Source: Verrucomicrobiota bacterium
GTDB lineage: Bacteria; Verrucomicrobiota; Verrucomicrobiia; Opitutales; Opitutaceae
Assembly: GCA_028293545.1 (NCBI GenBank)
Contig: JAQGOP010000052.1
Span: forward strand, 124,001-188,000
DNA: 64,000 bases
Direction of reading: 5' to 3'
The notes beneath the pieces were generated by a model. It saw only the letters and a list, made by a program, of their open reading frames with translations. It made no database searches and was not told the origin of the DNA. Position 1 is the first letter of the stretch. The number at the start of each line of letters is the position of its first letter. This document shows positions 1 through 9,661 of this stretch, piece after piece. The position numbers were made by a program, and so were the translations under genes.

Positions 1-1865
1 TAATCGCCATAGCTCCCCTGCCAAGCGTCGGCCACGACGACGGCACCGACCTTCGTCCGGTGCGGATGAGTCGCCGCATAATAGGCCATATAGCCTCCGC
101 GAGAAAAACCCACCAATCCGATCTCGCTCAAATCCAGGGAGGATTCGCTGCGAAGTGAATCGATTGCCGCATCCAATCTCGCCATGAAATACTCTCCCTC
201 CTTGGTCGTCAGAGTCACATCGGGTCGGTTCTCGGCCGGAATATTCATCTGCAGAACGGCAAAGCCTTTTTGCGCCAGAAGCTGGCTGGCATAGGCGGAA
301 CTTGCCATGCCATCTGGGAGAAATTGGGCGGGAGAATATCGGTAAGCTTGAACCACCAGCTTGAGGGTTTGATTCGCTTGCGCCTGAGGAATGATTAAGC
401 CGCCTTCCTCCATTGCCCCGTCGGGATCGATCCAATGGACCGTCCGTGTCGGGTGCACCCTCACACCGGCGAGTACGGGATCCTCGCCGAAGAGTCGCAG
501 AGATTTACTTCCCTGCACGGCCCAAACCATCGGCGGCGTGTTTGCATCCTGTCTCAGTTCAACATTGAACGGCCTTGCGTCGTCTGGAGAGACAGAGTCT
601 TTCGATGCTGTCCTATCTTGCAGCTTCCACCCTCCTTCCTTGCGCGCGAACCGGCGCCAAACACTGGGTCGTTTCAAGAGATTGATATATTCGACGACAA
701 ACTCTTCGCCGGGATTCGTCCAGTGGGCGCGTCCGGTCCAAAGGCGAGGATCCTCCATCCTCGGCGTTTCGATAGAGGCGATTTTGGTCCAGTGGCGCGT
801 TTCCACGTCGTATTCCACGATATACGCAGTTGTGGTCCGCTCCATGTCATCGGTGGAGAGCGGTAATGCGGTGTTGAACAAAATGACTCGCCGGCCGTCG
901 GGTGACCATAGGACGGAGGTGTCGACGATGTTATTAGGGGATGTCGCCGCGCCAACCGGGGCGTCAAGCATCGGCGTCAACTCTCCCGTGCGCAGATCGG
1001 CCAAGATGAATTGATAGTGGCGCACTACCGGTTTGTAATAATGGCTCCACTCCTTTGGAATCTTCCATCCCGTCGGGGCAAAGACCATGACGGCAAATGC
1101 CCCAGTAGGAGCAAACCACGTCCGCGGTGCGCCAAGTTCTGACTGAGCCATGAACTGCGCGTCACCGCCGTGGTAGCGGGAAATAATCCGATTGGTCCTT
1201 CGGGGCGGAGAAAACAGCGAGAACACGGCATCCCCGGAAATCACCGTCGCCGGATATTTTCCAAAGGGGCTTGTGGCTTCTTCGTTGTCCACCGCGTAGA
1301 TGACGCCTTCCGTTCCCGCCTGAATTTCCACCACGTCAGTGTTTGCGCAGGTGAGATTCACAAGGCTGTTGTGGGACACCCTGAACTGATAACCATTCAC
1401 GGGATTATTCCCCGCCGTGCCGAGGAACGTGAGCGTATCGTTGTCGGACCAGCGGATATCGCGAATTCCCACTTCGTCGTCGCCCGGCCGAGTAGAAGCA
1501 ATGGCAATTACAGCTTTCGGACGTGGCGCCTCATTCGTTCCGGAGTCTGAAATTTTCAGCCGAGCGGAAATCACCTCAGTTTCGAATACGAACACTTCAT
1601 AGATCACCTCGTCTTGCTTCAGGCTTCCCCTACGGGTCGCGACAAAGAAATGTCTTCCGTCGGGAGAGAATTTGCCACCGATCGCGCTTTCCGTAGGCTC
1701 GATATAGGCTGGACTCGTTTGCCCGGTCACGAAATACCGCATCTCGATGGACTCGCGCACCGTCCACGGTCGTTCCCGAGTGACGTCGAATGCCACCACG
1801 TCTTTGCTAAACCCACCGATGCCTGACGATGCCAACAGCGCGCAACGCGCCAATTTCTGGAGCAT
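1..1865 (-). CDS. S9-like (prolyl oligopeptidase fold) peptidase, C-terminus beyond left edge; possible lasso-peptide isopeptidase-like
   Basis: Hand translation of the minus strand from ATG at 1865 (MLQKLARCALLASSGIGGF...) stays open to the window edge. Contains propeller-like repeats (FSPDGRHFFV, LWSPDGRRVIL) and nucleophile motif GFSRGG. Starts 7 bp after the TonB receptor stop. Missing from the ORF track, probably because it has no stop in the window. Confidence 0.8.
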   Translation of the reverse strand, partial: MLQKLARCALLASSGIGGFSKDVVAFDVTRERPWTVRESIEMRYFVTGQTSPAYIEPTESAIGGKFSPDGRHFFVATRRGSLKQDEVIYEVFVFETEVISARLKISDSGTNEAPRPKAVIAIASTRPGDDEVGIRDIRWSDNDTLTFLGTAGNNPVNGYQFRVSHNSLVNLTCANTDVVEIQAGTEGVIYAVDNEEATSPFGKYPATVISGDAVFSLFSPPRRTNRIISRYHGGDAQFMAQSELGAPRTWFAPTGAFAVMVFAPTGWKIPKEWSHYYKPVVRHYQFILADLRTGELTPMLDAPVGAATSPNNIVDTSVLWSPDGRRVILFNTALPLSTDDMERTTTAYIVEYDVETRHWTKIASIETPRMEDPRLWTGRAHWTNPGEEFVVEYINLLKRPSVWRRFARKEGGWKLQDRTASKDSVSPDDARPFNVELRQDANTPPMVWAVQGSKSLRLFGEDPVLAGVRVHPTRTVHWIDPDGAMEEGGLIIPQAQANQTLKLVVQAYRYSPAQFLPDGMASSAYASQLLAQKGFAVLQMNIPAENRPDVTLTTKEGEYFMARLDAAIDSLRSESSLDLSEIGLVGFSRGGYMAYYAATHPHRTKVGAVVVADAWQGSYGD

Positions 1866-1871
1866 GGGCGG

Positions 1872-4800
1872 TTAGAATGAGACGTTGGCCTTGAGATAAA
1901 TGACTCCTCCGCGCGGGTCGCCGACGTAGCTATAGAGCCCTTGAGTGTTGCTGACATCGATGGGCGGCCTTTGGTTGAAGATATTCTTGATTCCCAGCGT
2001 AAAATTCCATTCGGGGTGGCGACCAGGGCCGCCTGTGCTGGGCCAGCGATAGCTACCCGCCACATCGAAATAGGCCTGACTCGGGATTCGCTCGCTTCCT
2101 TGGAGCGCGATCAGATTAGGCGCGCCCAATGCGTAGCCATCAAAATAACGCGCCGTCCCGGAGGCGCTGAAGGAACCGGCTTCCCATGCGACCCCCGCAT
2201 TGCCCTTCCACCGCAGGCTGATAAGTTTCCCCGCGTTCTCGATCGGGGGAAGCGACTTCGTTATCTGCTGCCAGTTTTGGGGCTGGCAGGTTGCGTTCGA
2301 CCAAACCGTCAGGTTACCTCGGGCAGTCGTTCGTCGGTACTCAATTCCGATGTCGTAGGCGTCAACCTTCGACTGCGCGACGTTGATCAGCGTCGCATCG
2401 ATCGCCGTGATCGGCCCGACACTGTACCCGCCGCCGGGCGCTCCTCTCGTCACCCGAGAAGGTGCGTAGGAAATAAGGTCGCCGAGGGATTGGGCATCCA
2501 GTCCGAGAATCTGATCAATTTCGTCATTTTTGCGAATGCGCGTATAGTCGACCGAGATCCGCAATCCCGGAACCGCTTTCGGAGTCAAAACCGTGCCAAC
2601 CGACATACTGCGGGAACGCTCGGCTTTGAGATCTGGATTCCCGCCGGCGGTGTGGGTGATGTCGCCCAACACCTCGTTTCCGCGCAATTGATCGGTCAGG
2701 TTGAATTGGCTGCCCGAGATCGCATTCGGAAGGTTGGGAACAAGCTGTGCGGAAGTAGGAGGAAGAAAGCCGGTGCCAACACTCGCCCGCAACATTAGAT
2801 CCGAAACCGGCTTGTAGGCCAAACCGATCGTCGGATTGACCGAAGATAGATCGCGTTCGGTTCTCCGCGCGTTGACGGGCGTGAATGAATCGGACACCCC
2901 ATTACCAACGATACGGTGTTGATCGGCTCTGAGCGCGAGTTGAATTTCGAGACTTTCAACCATGGAAAGACGTTTTTCCTGACTAACCAAAGGGACGCGG
3001 GCCTCCGCATACACGCTCCCGGAGCGTTGGTGTCCCCCATAGTAGGTTTGTGCATAATCGAAGCCGGGGAAGAGAGTCGTGGTTTGTTGTGTGGTATCAA
3101 AATCCTCGTTCCGTAACGTGGCGGCAAAACTGAGGGTCGCGGCACTCATGGCTCCTGGCAGAGCTCCCGAAACGCGCACTGACCCCTCATTCATGCTGCT
3201 CCTAGTCGGGCTGCTGGTCGGCCGACTGAGGAGGTAGGGCGAAAAATCGGGCGTCTGCCCCACGTCCTGAAAGACATTTATCTTACCGCTACTGACCGCA
3301 CTTGCGGCGTTGTTTCCGGTACTGTCAGAGGCACCCAAGCTTGAAGGCGATCGGGTGGTGAGCCGATTTCGGCTATCAAGAAAGTCCATCTCTCCCTTCC
3401 AAGTCCCCGGCAATTGGAAAATTAGTCCGAAGGAAATGCGTTGGGAGATGATTTCGGAGGAGTAATCTTGGTCTGTGCCCCCGACCGGTGTCGTCACTAT
3501 GATGGTCTGATTAAATGGGTTTACCGGAGAGGTAGCCAGGACTACAAAGGTGCTACTCGCTGAGCTGGTGTTGAAGAGGCTCCTATTGGAGCTCCAATTC
3601 CATTCCGCGAACCCTTCGACCTTCGGCGAGAATGTTTGCCGGAGAGAACCGATCAAAGATTTGGTGGTCGTGCCAGCCAAGAGACTTTGCTTTCCGCCGC
3701 CTCCTAAAGACGAAAGCTGGGCGGTAGGCGCAAGTTCCAGATTATACCGGCCCCGGTTTGCCACGAAGGCTGCACCGTTGTCCGTCGACATGCCGCGATA
3801 GCCCTTGGGTACGAAAGTTGCGGCGGAATTCAAGTTTGTCCCCGATTTCAGAACTAATGATTCTGCGGGGTTTAGGCTCCGGATATTCGTCGTGGAACTC
3901 AGAGGCGGCACAACACTTGGCGAACCGACGAGGGCAGGGTTCCTGCCGAAGATTTGCGCTCTTGCACGTTCGATGAGGGTTCTTTGATCCGCGTTGAAAT
4001 CATCGGAATGTGAATATCCCGCAGTGAGCGAGAAGTGCGTCTTGGCGCCGAGGTTCATTCCGGCGAGAAGGGAAATTCGTTCGCGGAAGGCGTCTCCCTT
4101 ATAGGCTGTTTCGAAGCCCGGGCTAAGAGTCACGCCGTTGTAGTCCCTACGCAAAATTACGTTAATGACGCCTCCCGTCGCGCTACCTCCGTAGATACCC
4201 GAGGCCGTCGTCGGAAGCACCTCGATTCTCTCGATGGCGGAAAGAGGAATGGCATTCAAGTCGGGCTGGATTTGCGCGCCTGCAAAAGAGATCGTCGCGG
4301 CGCGGCGACCGTCGATCAGGATTAGGGTCTGATCGGACCCCAAACCCCGGAGGTTGACCAAACTATTGTTCCCGATCTGGACGCCGTTTTGCGTGGTGGT
4401 ATCCGCGCCGGAAGGGGTTGCGGTGAGAGTGTTGCGAAGAAAATCCGCCACGTTGCTGTCGCCGGAACGCTGGATCTGTTCGCGGTTCAAGACGATATAC
4501 GGCTGAGTATCATCGCGGCTGCGCGGCTTATCCATATTAAGCGTCTTCCGCTCAAAGACCTCGAATGTACCGAGTTTAACGATGGAGTTTCCGTTTTCAT
4601 CTACCGCCGTCCGACTGCTTGCCGGGCGGCTTGAGACGTTTTTTTCTGCGATCTCCGGAGATGATTCGCGGCGCAGGGTGAGAATGCCGGACTTCTCGTT
4701 GTGGACGCCGACGAGGGCGGTGCCGTCGAGCATTTGGTCCAGCGCATCGCGGGGTGTAAGGTTGCCTCTCACCTCCTTCGTCGTGATCCCGCGGACCGTG

Positions 4801-4979
4801 CTTGTCGGATAGATAACCTGGACCCCGGACTGTTCTGAATATTGCCGAAGGGTTTTCTCGGCGGGGCCGGCCGGCAGGTTGAAGGACTTGACGGCATCGT
4901 CCGCCGCGCGGACAGACAAACCGAAACAGGCAAACGCGACGAGGATGACGAAGCGACGAAGCAGGAGGAGCGGGGTCAT
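1872..4979 (-). CDS. TonB-dependent receptor with N-terminal STN (secretin/TonB) signalling domain
   Basis: STN-like NLPAGPAEKTLRQYSEQSGVQVIYPTSTVRG...LTPRDALDQMLDGTAL; plug LRGLGSDQTLILIDGRRAA; C-terminal beta-barrel ending KANVSF. Start set at MTPLLLLRRF (4979) because it begins a signal peptide. Confidence 0.93.
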   Translation of the reverse strand: MTPLLLLRRFVILVAFACFGLSVRAADDAVKSFNLPAGPAEKTLRQYSEQSGVQVIYPTSTVRGITTKEVRGNLTPRDALDQMLDGTALVGVHNEKSGILTLRRESSPEIAEKNVSSRPASSRTAVDENGNSIVKLGTFEVFERKTLNMDKPRSRDDTQPYIVLNREQIQRSGDSNVADFLRNTLTATPSGADTTTQNGVQIGNNSLVNLRGLGSDQTLILIDGRRAATISFAGAQIQPDLNAIPLSAIERIEVLPTTASGIYGGSATGGVINVILRRDYNGVTLSPGFETAYKGDAFRERISLLAGMNLGAKTHFSLTAGYSHSDDFNADQRTLIERARAQIFGRNPALVGSPSVVPPLSSTTNIRSLNPAESLVLKSGTNLNSAATFVPKGYRGMSTDNGAAFVANRGRYNLELAPTAQLSSLGGGGKQSLLAGTTTKSLIGSLRQTFSPKVEGFAEWNWSSNRSLFNTSSASSTFVVLATSPVNPFNQTIIVTTPVGGTDQDYSSEIISQRISFGLIFQLPGTWKGEMDFLDSRNRLTTRSPSSLGASDSTGNNAASAVSSGKINVFQDVGQTPDFSPYLLSRPTSSPTRSSMNEGSVRVSGALPGAMSAATLSFAATLRNEDFDTTQQTTTLFPGFDYAQTYYGGHQRSGSVYAEARVPLVSQEKRLSMVESLEIQLALRADQHRIVGNGVSDSFTPVNARRTERDLSSVNPTIGLAYKPVSDLMLRASVGTGFLPPTSAQLVPNLPNAISGSQFNLTDQLRGNEVLGDITHTAGGNPDLKAERSRSMSVGTVLTPKAVPGLRISVDYTRIRKNDEIDQILGLDAQSLGDLISYAPSRVTRGAPGGGYSVGPITAIDATLINVAQSKVDAYDIGIEYRRTTARGNLTVWSNATCQPQNWQQITKSLPPIENAGKLISLRWKGNAGVAWEAGSFSASGTARYFDGYALGAPNLIALQGSERIPSQAYFDVAGSYRWPSTGGPGRHPEWNFTLGIKNIFNQRPPIDVSNTQGLYSYVGDPRGGVIYLKANVSF

Positions 4980-5189
4980 GGGTGTCAGGTGGGGTGGTGA
5001 CAAAGGCCGCCGCTGGAGTGCGGGCAGCTTGGTTCCTGACGAAACGAGCCAAGGCGAAAAACCCGTGCAGATTATTTTTCCCAAATGTTACGCGCGGGCA
5101 AGCTGTCGCTGCCCGCTCTCGCCCAGCACTCGGCAAAAAGCATTCTCAACTCGCTGCTTTCCGGAGCAGCCGGGCCGCCTGCGCTCCGA

Positions 5190-6221
5190 TCAGCGTTTTG
5201 CCTGACGCGAAAGGTACAGCGTCTTGCCCTCGCGGCGGACATCGATGCCGAAGGCTGTCTGCAAGGCCTCGGCGATCGCCGTGGGGTCATCGGCGCGGAA
5301 GCGGCCGCTAAGGGCGACGGCGGCGAGCGCCGGATCGGCGAGGACAAATTTCTCGTCACTGTAGCGGTTCACGAGTGTGACGACTTCACTCAAAGGGGCG
5401 CCGGAAAATTCCACCTGCGGATTCCGCCACGCCAGCTGCTCGGTCATCTGCGCGGAGGCGATAGGCAGGACCGGGGCCACGGGAGCGGACGGCATGAGAT
5501 CGACCCGCATCTCCTCCCCGGCCCCAACGAAGGCAATCGTGTGCACGGTGGCGAGGGGCGAAGATTCCTGCAGGGGCTTCGCCGCGATCGTGCCCGGCTG
5601 GTCAACCGCAACCCGGCCTTCGGTAACAAGGAGCGCGGCCTGCGCGGAGCCAAGTTGCACCGAAAACGCGGTTCCGACGGCGCGAAATTCCACGCCGCCG
5701 GCGTCGACGATAAACGGCCGCTCCTTGTTCTTCGCGACGGTGAACAGGGCCTGGCCCTTGAAGAGATGCACGCGCCGGGATTTCTCCGTGTAGTCGAACG
5801 CAAACCTGGCTTCAGCCGGCGCCTCGATGACCGAGCCGTCAGGCAAGGTCTGCTTCATCGGCGCAACGACGACGGCGCGAGAGAGTTCCGGCGGCGTCAG
5901 TGTTCTTGAGCTGGACCACGCGAAAAATCCGGCGATCACGAGGAATGCGGCAGCGCTGCCCTGCCCAATCCGGCGGCGCGTGCGGCGTTTGCTTAAACGC
6001 GCCAGCTCGCGCTTGAAGTCTTCCGCGGCTCCCTGCCGGCGCGGCTCAGCCAGGGCACCAAAGAGCGTCGCGTGCTCGGCAAAGGCGGCGGCGTGGGCCG
6101 GCTCGGCATGCCAGCGCTCAAATTCCCTTTTCTGCGCGGCGGTCAACCCGGCATCGCGGCGGGCGACCCAGCGGGCGGCTTGATCCTCGATCTCCTCGTT
6201 GATGGCGGCGGAGCGGCTCAT
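5190..6221 (-). CDS. FecR-like anti-sigma factor
   Basis: MSRSAAINEEIEDQAARWVARRDAGLTAAQKREFERW..., one TM segment, FecR-like core (LPDGSVIEAPAEARFAFDYTEKSRRVHLFKGQALFTVAKNKERPFIVDAGGVEFRAVGTAFSV), C-terminal secretin-like region. ATGA overlap with the upstream sigma gene. Confidence 0.92.
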   Translation of the reverse strand: MSRSAAINEEIEDQAARWVARRDAGLTAAQKREFERWHAEPAHAAAFAEHATLFGALAEPRRQGAAEDFKRELARLSKRRTRRRIGQGSAAAFLVIAGFFAWSSSRTLTPPELSRAVVVAPMKQTLPDGSVIEAPAEARFAFDYTEKSRRVHLFKGQALFTVAKNKERPFIVDAGGVEFRAVGTAFSVQLGSAQAALLVTEGRVAVDQPGTIAAKPLQESSPLATVHTIAFVGAGEEMRVDLMPSAPVAPVLPIASAQMTEQLAWRNPQVEFSGAPLSEVVTLVNRYSDEKFVLADPALAAVALSGRFRADDPTAIAEALQTAFGIDVRREGKTLYLSRQAKR

Positions 6222-6808
6222 GTGCGGGGACTTCTTTCGGCTCTTTCCCGCATGTATTCCCTCAAGGCCCGCAGGCCCCGCGCAATGTGGGACTCCACCG
6301 TGTCGAGCGATAGGTTCAAGTGCGCGGCGATCTCCTTTTGAGGCAGACCCTCGATCCGGCTGAGCAGAAGGACGCGGCGGCATTTGGGGGGAACCGAATC
6401 GAGGGCGAGAGCGAGGAGGCAAAGTTCCTCCCGGGTGATCGTGGATTCGACGACGCCCGGGACATCCTCTATAACGAACGAGACATCGGATTCCGTGCGG
6501 TCGGAGATGGGCGAACTCTGGCGGCGCCGGAGGTGATCGATCGCCAGGTTGCGGGCAACCCGGTAGAGAAAGGATTTGGAGAATTGGACCTGCCGGGTCA
6601 GGGCGGCCTTCCACATCCGGAGATAGGAGTCCTGGACGATGTCGTCGACATCGCGGAGCGAGGGATAGCGGGACCGGATGAAGTTCCGCAGCGAGGTGCC
6701 GTTGGCCTCCACTTCCTTGGTGAGCCACTGGGCGGGCGTGTCCGTCAACGGCGCGGCCACCACGCAGGGCGGCGCGCTCAGTTCGGGCGATGAAACATTG
6801 GCACTCAC
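6218..6808 (-). CDS. ECF sigma-70 family RNA polymerase sigma factor (FecI-like)
   Basis: Region 2 (YPSLRDVDDIVQDSYLRMWKAAL...FLYRVARNLAIDHLRRR) and region 4 (LPQKEIAAHLNLSLDTVESHIARGLRALREY); next to fecR. Confidence 0.95.
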   Translation of the reverse strand: MSANVSSPELSAPPCVVAAPLTDTPAQWLTKEVEANGTSLRNFIRSRYPSLRDVDDIVQDSYLRMWKAALTRQVQFSKSFLYRVARNLAIDHLRRRQSSPISDRTESDVSFVIEDVPGVVESTITREELCLLALALDSVPPKCRRVLLLSRIEGLPQKEIAAHLNLSLDTVESHIARGLRALREYMRERAERSPRT

Positions 6809-7118
6809 GGGGCGGGAGGTTCGGGCTGGTCCGGATTAGGCCGGGAGGACGAGAAAAACAAGGCCCGAACCGTCACCGGAAATTAATGTGAAATCGGGTG
6901 CCCGGATTCCGCCGATTCATTCGTTAATACCGGCGCGCGGGCATGAGCCCGGAGGTTATCGGCATTTGCGAGAAAGAAGCGAATCTCGTCGTGTGTCCCG
7001 CACAAGTAAAAGACCACATCCGGGTTCTAAAACCTCGGTTCCCGACGACCACGGCCGGTCCTTTGCCGCTCGTATCGGCTCCCGCAATGCGATTGGTTGC
7101 GCCCAACCCCACCCGACC

Positions 7119-8492
7119 ATGCCCCTGCCCACTCGGAGAAATCTTCGCGCGCTGATCCTGCTCTCGTTCGTCCTGCTCACCGCCAATCTCTACGTCTTTT
7201 TTTCGCGGGATTGGGAGTCGTCCTACGTGCCCGAAAGCTACGCCACGCTCTACTATCCGCTCGACGCCCCCAGCCTGCGCGAGTGGGTCGTGGAGAAAAA
7301 CAACGTGCTCCGGCTCGACCTCGCCTGGAACAAGACACCCGAACAATGGCAGCTCCTCGTCGATGGCAAAGCCGCGCAAACCATGCCCGGCACCGAGCCG
7401 AAGCTTCACATCGCAGGGCCGATTTTCGACGGCTCCGACAGCAAGCCCCTCGACGACTTCAAGCATCGTTACACCCTCAAACCGCTTCCGCTCGGCACCG
7501 GGCCCGACCTCAATTTCACCGTCAACGCCATCGCCGCCGAGTTCTACCGGAAAAACGGCATGCACTTTGCGAACGACATCAACCTCGTCCTCACCGATGT
7601 GCCCGTCGGCAAATTCAAGCGTTACCCGCTGAGCTACTGGGCCGACGATTATCATTACGTCGGCGCCGAGAACCTCGCGGCGGCCGATCGCGTGGTGCGC
7701 GATGACATGCACATCACGGAGGCCGACGACACCCTCACCCGCATCGAAAAAATCATGCGCTACCTCAGCGGAAAACTCGCCGACTCCGGCGGCGTGCCCA
7801 AGGACGATTTCCGCTGGATGAACCCGTGGCTGATGTGCCAGGAGATGATCAACGGCACCGGCAAGGGCTGGTGCACGCAGAACGCGCAGATCTACACCTT
7901 CTTCGCCAACCGCGCCGGGATTCCCACGCGCTTCGTCTTCGGTGCCAACACCCAGCAGGACGTCATCATCTACAACGGACACTCGTGGGCCGAGTCGTGG
8001 GTGAAGGAGCAAGCCCGCTGGACCTACGTCGACATGACGCAGTCGCTCTTCGCCGTGCAGGACAAACACGGCGCGCTGCTCAACACCGCCGACATCCTGA
8101 ATCTCTGCGAGCACGACGCCTTCGATGGAATCACCGCGCGCGTTTTCAAGGACTGGCATTGGAAAGACCTGCCCTTCGAGGCGAAACCGCTCACGCCCGT
8201 GGTCGTGCCGTTCTCGTCGGTCAACTGGCTCGCGAAGCAGGAGTACAGCCGGCAGGCCATTCTCAAGTATCGTCACCCACCCAACGTGGAGGATATCCGC
8301 GGAATCTATTCGATGCTGCTGAAAGACCGCACGTTCGCGTGGACCAATTTTCGGCGCTACCTCTGGGATCCAACCGCGGCGTATTCGCTGCTCCCCACCG
8401 ACGGCGCGCGCACCTATCGCGTCCGCCAATCGCTCTTCGCCGGATTGGTGATCGCGCTCGCGTTGCTCGGCATTGCACTCGGGAGAAAGTAG
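7119..8492 (+). CDS. Transglutaminase-like domain protein, N-terminal TM anchor
   Basis: MPLPTRRNLRALILLSFVLLTANLYVFF anchor; GKGWCTQNAQIYTFFANRAGIPTRFVFG (Cys) and YNGHSWAESWVKEQARWTYVDMTQ (His/Asp) match a transglutaminase core. Upstream part of the track ORF judged non-coding. Confidence 0.85.
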   Translation: MPLPTRRNLRALILLSFVLLTANLYVFFSRDWESSYVPESYATLYYPLDAPSLREWVVEKNNVLRLDLAWNKTPEQWQLLVDGKAAQTMPGTEPKLHIAGPIFDGSDSKPLDDFKHRYTLKPLPLGTGPDLNFTVNAIAAEFYRKNGMHFANDINLVLTDVPVGKFKRYPLSYWADDYHYVGAENLAAADRVVRDDMHITEADDTLTRIEKIMRYLSGKLADSGGVPKDDFRWMNPWLMCQEMINGTGKGWCTQNAQIYTFFANRAGIPTRFVFGANTQQDVIIYNGHSWAESWVKEQARWTYVDMTQSLFAVQDKHGALLNTADILNLCEHDAFDGITARVFKDWHWKDLPFEAKPLTPVVVPFSSVNWLAKQEYSRQAILKYRHPPNVEDIRGIYSMLLKDRTFAWTNFRRYLWDPTAAYSLLPTDGARTYRVRQSLFAGLVIALALLGIALGRK

Positions 8493-8511
8493 CGCAGGCG
8501 GCCCGCCTGCT
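8489..8511. repeat. Short palindromic repeat family 2, copy 1 (GTAGCGCAGGCGGCCCGCCTGCT)
   Basis: 8-bp perfect stem GCAGGCGG-c-CCGCCTGC; 23 nt identical to 59059-59081; provides the TAG stop of the upstream gene. Confidence 0.75.
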
Positions 8512-8571
8512 CCGAAAGTTCGAAATCCCAAAGTTCAAATTCCACTCCCAGCGCAGCCAGACGTGCGCTGC

Positions 8572-9396
8572 TCACGGCTCCCGAAAGATCAGCGGCGTCA
8601 GCTTGCCGTCGGTCACCGCTCCGATTTCCACGTCGGCCATGTACGAAGCGCGGTCGTTCCTGCGCGCCACGGTGTTCGGTTCGATCAGCCTCATGTTCTC
8701 GTCCATGTAGATGATCGTCATGACCGCCCGCGGAGCCTGCGAGACGTTGCGACCGGCGCGATGAAAGGTCCAACCGTAGTGGAAACTCACATCGCCGAAA
8801 TCGAATGGTGAATCCTCGAGCGGGTAATTCTGCTCCTTCATCGACCGGCCAATGCGCTCCTCGCTCTCGTCGCTGATGCCGAGCTCGCGTCCGGCCTCGA
8901 ACTTGTGGCTGCCCTTCGCAAAGGCCAGCGGGCCCATCTCCATCGGCACCGCTTGGAGCGGAATCCACGCGGTGACCGTGTTGGGGTTGCTCAGCGGCCA
9001 GTAATATTGGTCCGCGTGCCACGGCGTCACCCCGCCGCCCGGCTCCTTGTAGAGCGCCTGGTCGTGATACATCCGCACGCCTCCCACCCCGAGCAGCTGC
9101 GCCGCCATGCGCGCGAGCCGCTGGCCCCAGCAGAACTCCTTCACCGTTTCGTTCTTCGTCCAGATATTTCCGACTTGGAGAAAGGCCTTGTTATACGTGT
9201 CGCGCTGCTCGATCGGCAGGTGCATCGTGTTGAGGCGATAAACCTCGGACGTGATGGTGGGGCCGTAGTAGTTCAGCACCGATGCCGGCAGCACGTGCTT
9301 GAGCTTCACGAAGCCATCGCGGCGAAAGCGGGAAATTTCTTCGTCGGCCAGGGAATAAGGCGCGTCGAGCGCTTGTTGGATTGCGGGAGGAGCCAT
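8572..9396 (-). CDS. Phytanoyl-CoA dioxygenase (PhyH) family protein
   Basis: MAPPAIQQALDAPYSLADEEISRFRRDGFVKLKHVL; Fe-binding TPWHADQYYWPL and HYGWTFHRAGRN. N-terminal extension in the ORF track not credible. Confidence 0.9.
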   Translation of the reverse strand: MAPPAIQQALDAPYSLADEEISRFRRDGFVKLKHVLPASVLNYYGPTITSEVYRLNTMHLPIEQRDTYNKAFLQVGNIWTKNETVKEFCWGQRLARMAAQLLGVGGVRMYHDQALYKEPGGGVTPWHADQYYWPLSNPNTVTAWIPLQAVPMEMGPLAFAKGSHKFEAGRELGISDESEERIGRSMKEQNYPLEDSPFDFGDVSFHYGWTFHRAGRNVSQAPRAVMTIIYMDENMRLIEPNTVARRNDRASYMADVEIGAVTDGKLTPLIFREP

Positions 9397-9452
9397 GGGA
9401 TCAGGATCTGAATCTAATGTGTGGCCACAGATCGAAAGCAACGCCCGTGCAT

Positions 9453-9466
9453 TTCTACACGTAGCA
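9453..9466. promoter_or_regulatory. Candidate LacI-type operator TTCTACACGTAGCA
   Basis: CTAC-NN-GTAG palindrome between the divergent PhyH (9396 -) and LacI (9662 +) genes; same motif at 12293, 12485, 18120 and degenerate at 18040. Confidence 0.55.
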
Positions 9467-9661
9467 TGCCCTGTACAGAACCCGGGTAAACCACGCGTGA
9501 ATACGAACCAGGAGGACACCGCCTTCGGTGCCAGCCGCGGTAAAATCCCGAGGCTTGTCCTCGTGATGCGTGTTCGTTCGTACCTATTCGCGGTTAAAAG
9601 ACTCTGCGTTTTTTCAGGTGAGGCGCTTGCCAACCTCCACGGTTTCGCCCACCGATTTCCC

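Noticed and set aside
4186-4198. GCTACCTCCGTAGA in the TonB receptor gene as an operator
   Set aside because: Spacing is four rather than two bases and it lies inside coding sequence.
9516-9546. GGTGCCAGCCGCGGTAA resembling the 16S rRNA 515F region
   Set aside because: Lacks three bases of the conserved motif and has no 16S flanks; a short chance match in a structured leader.
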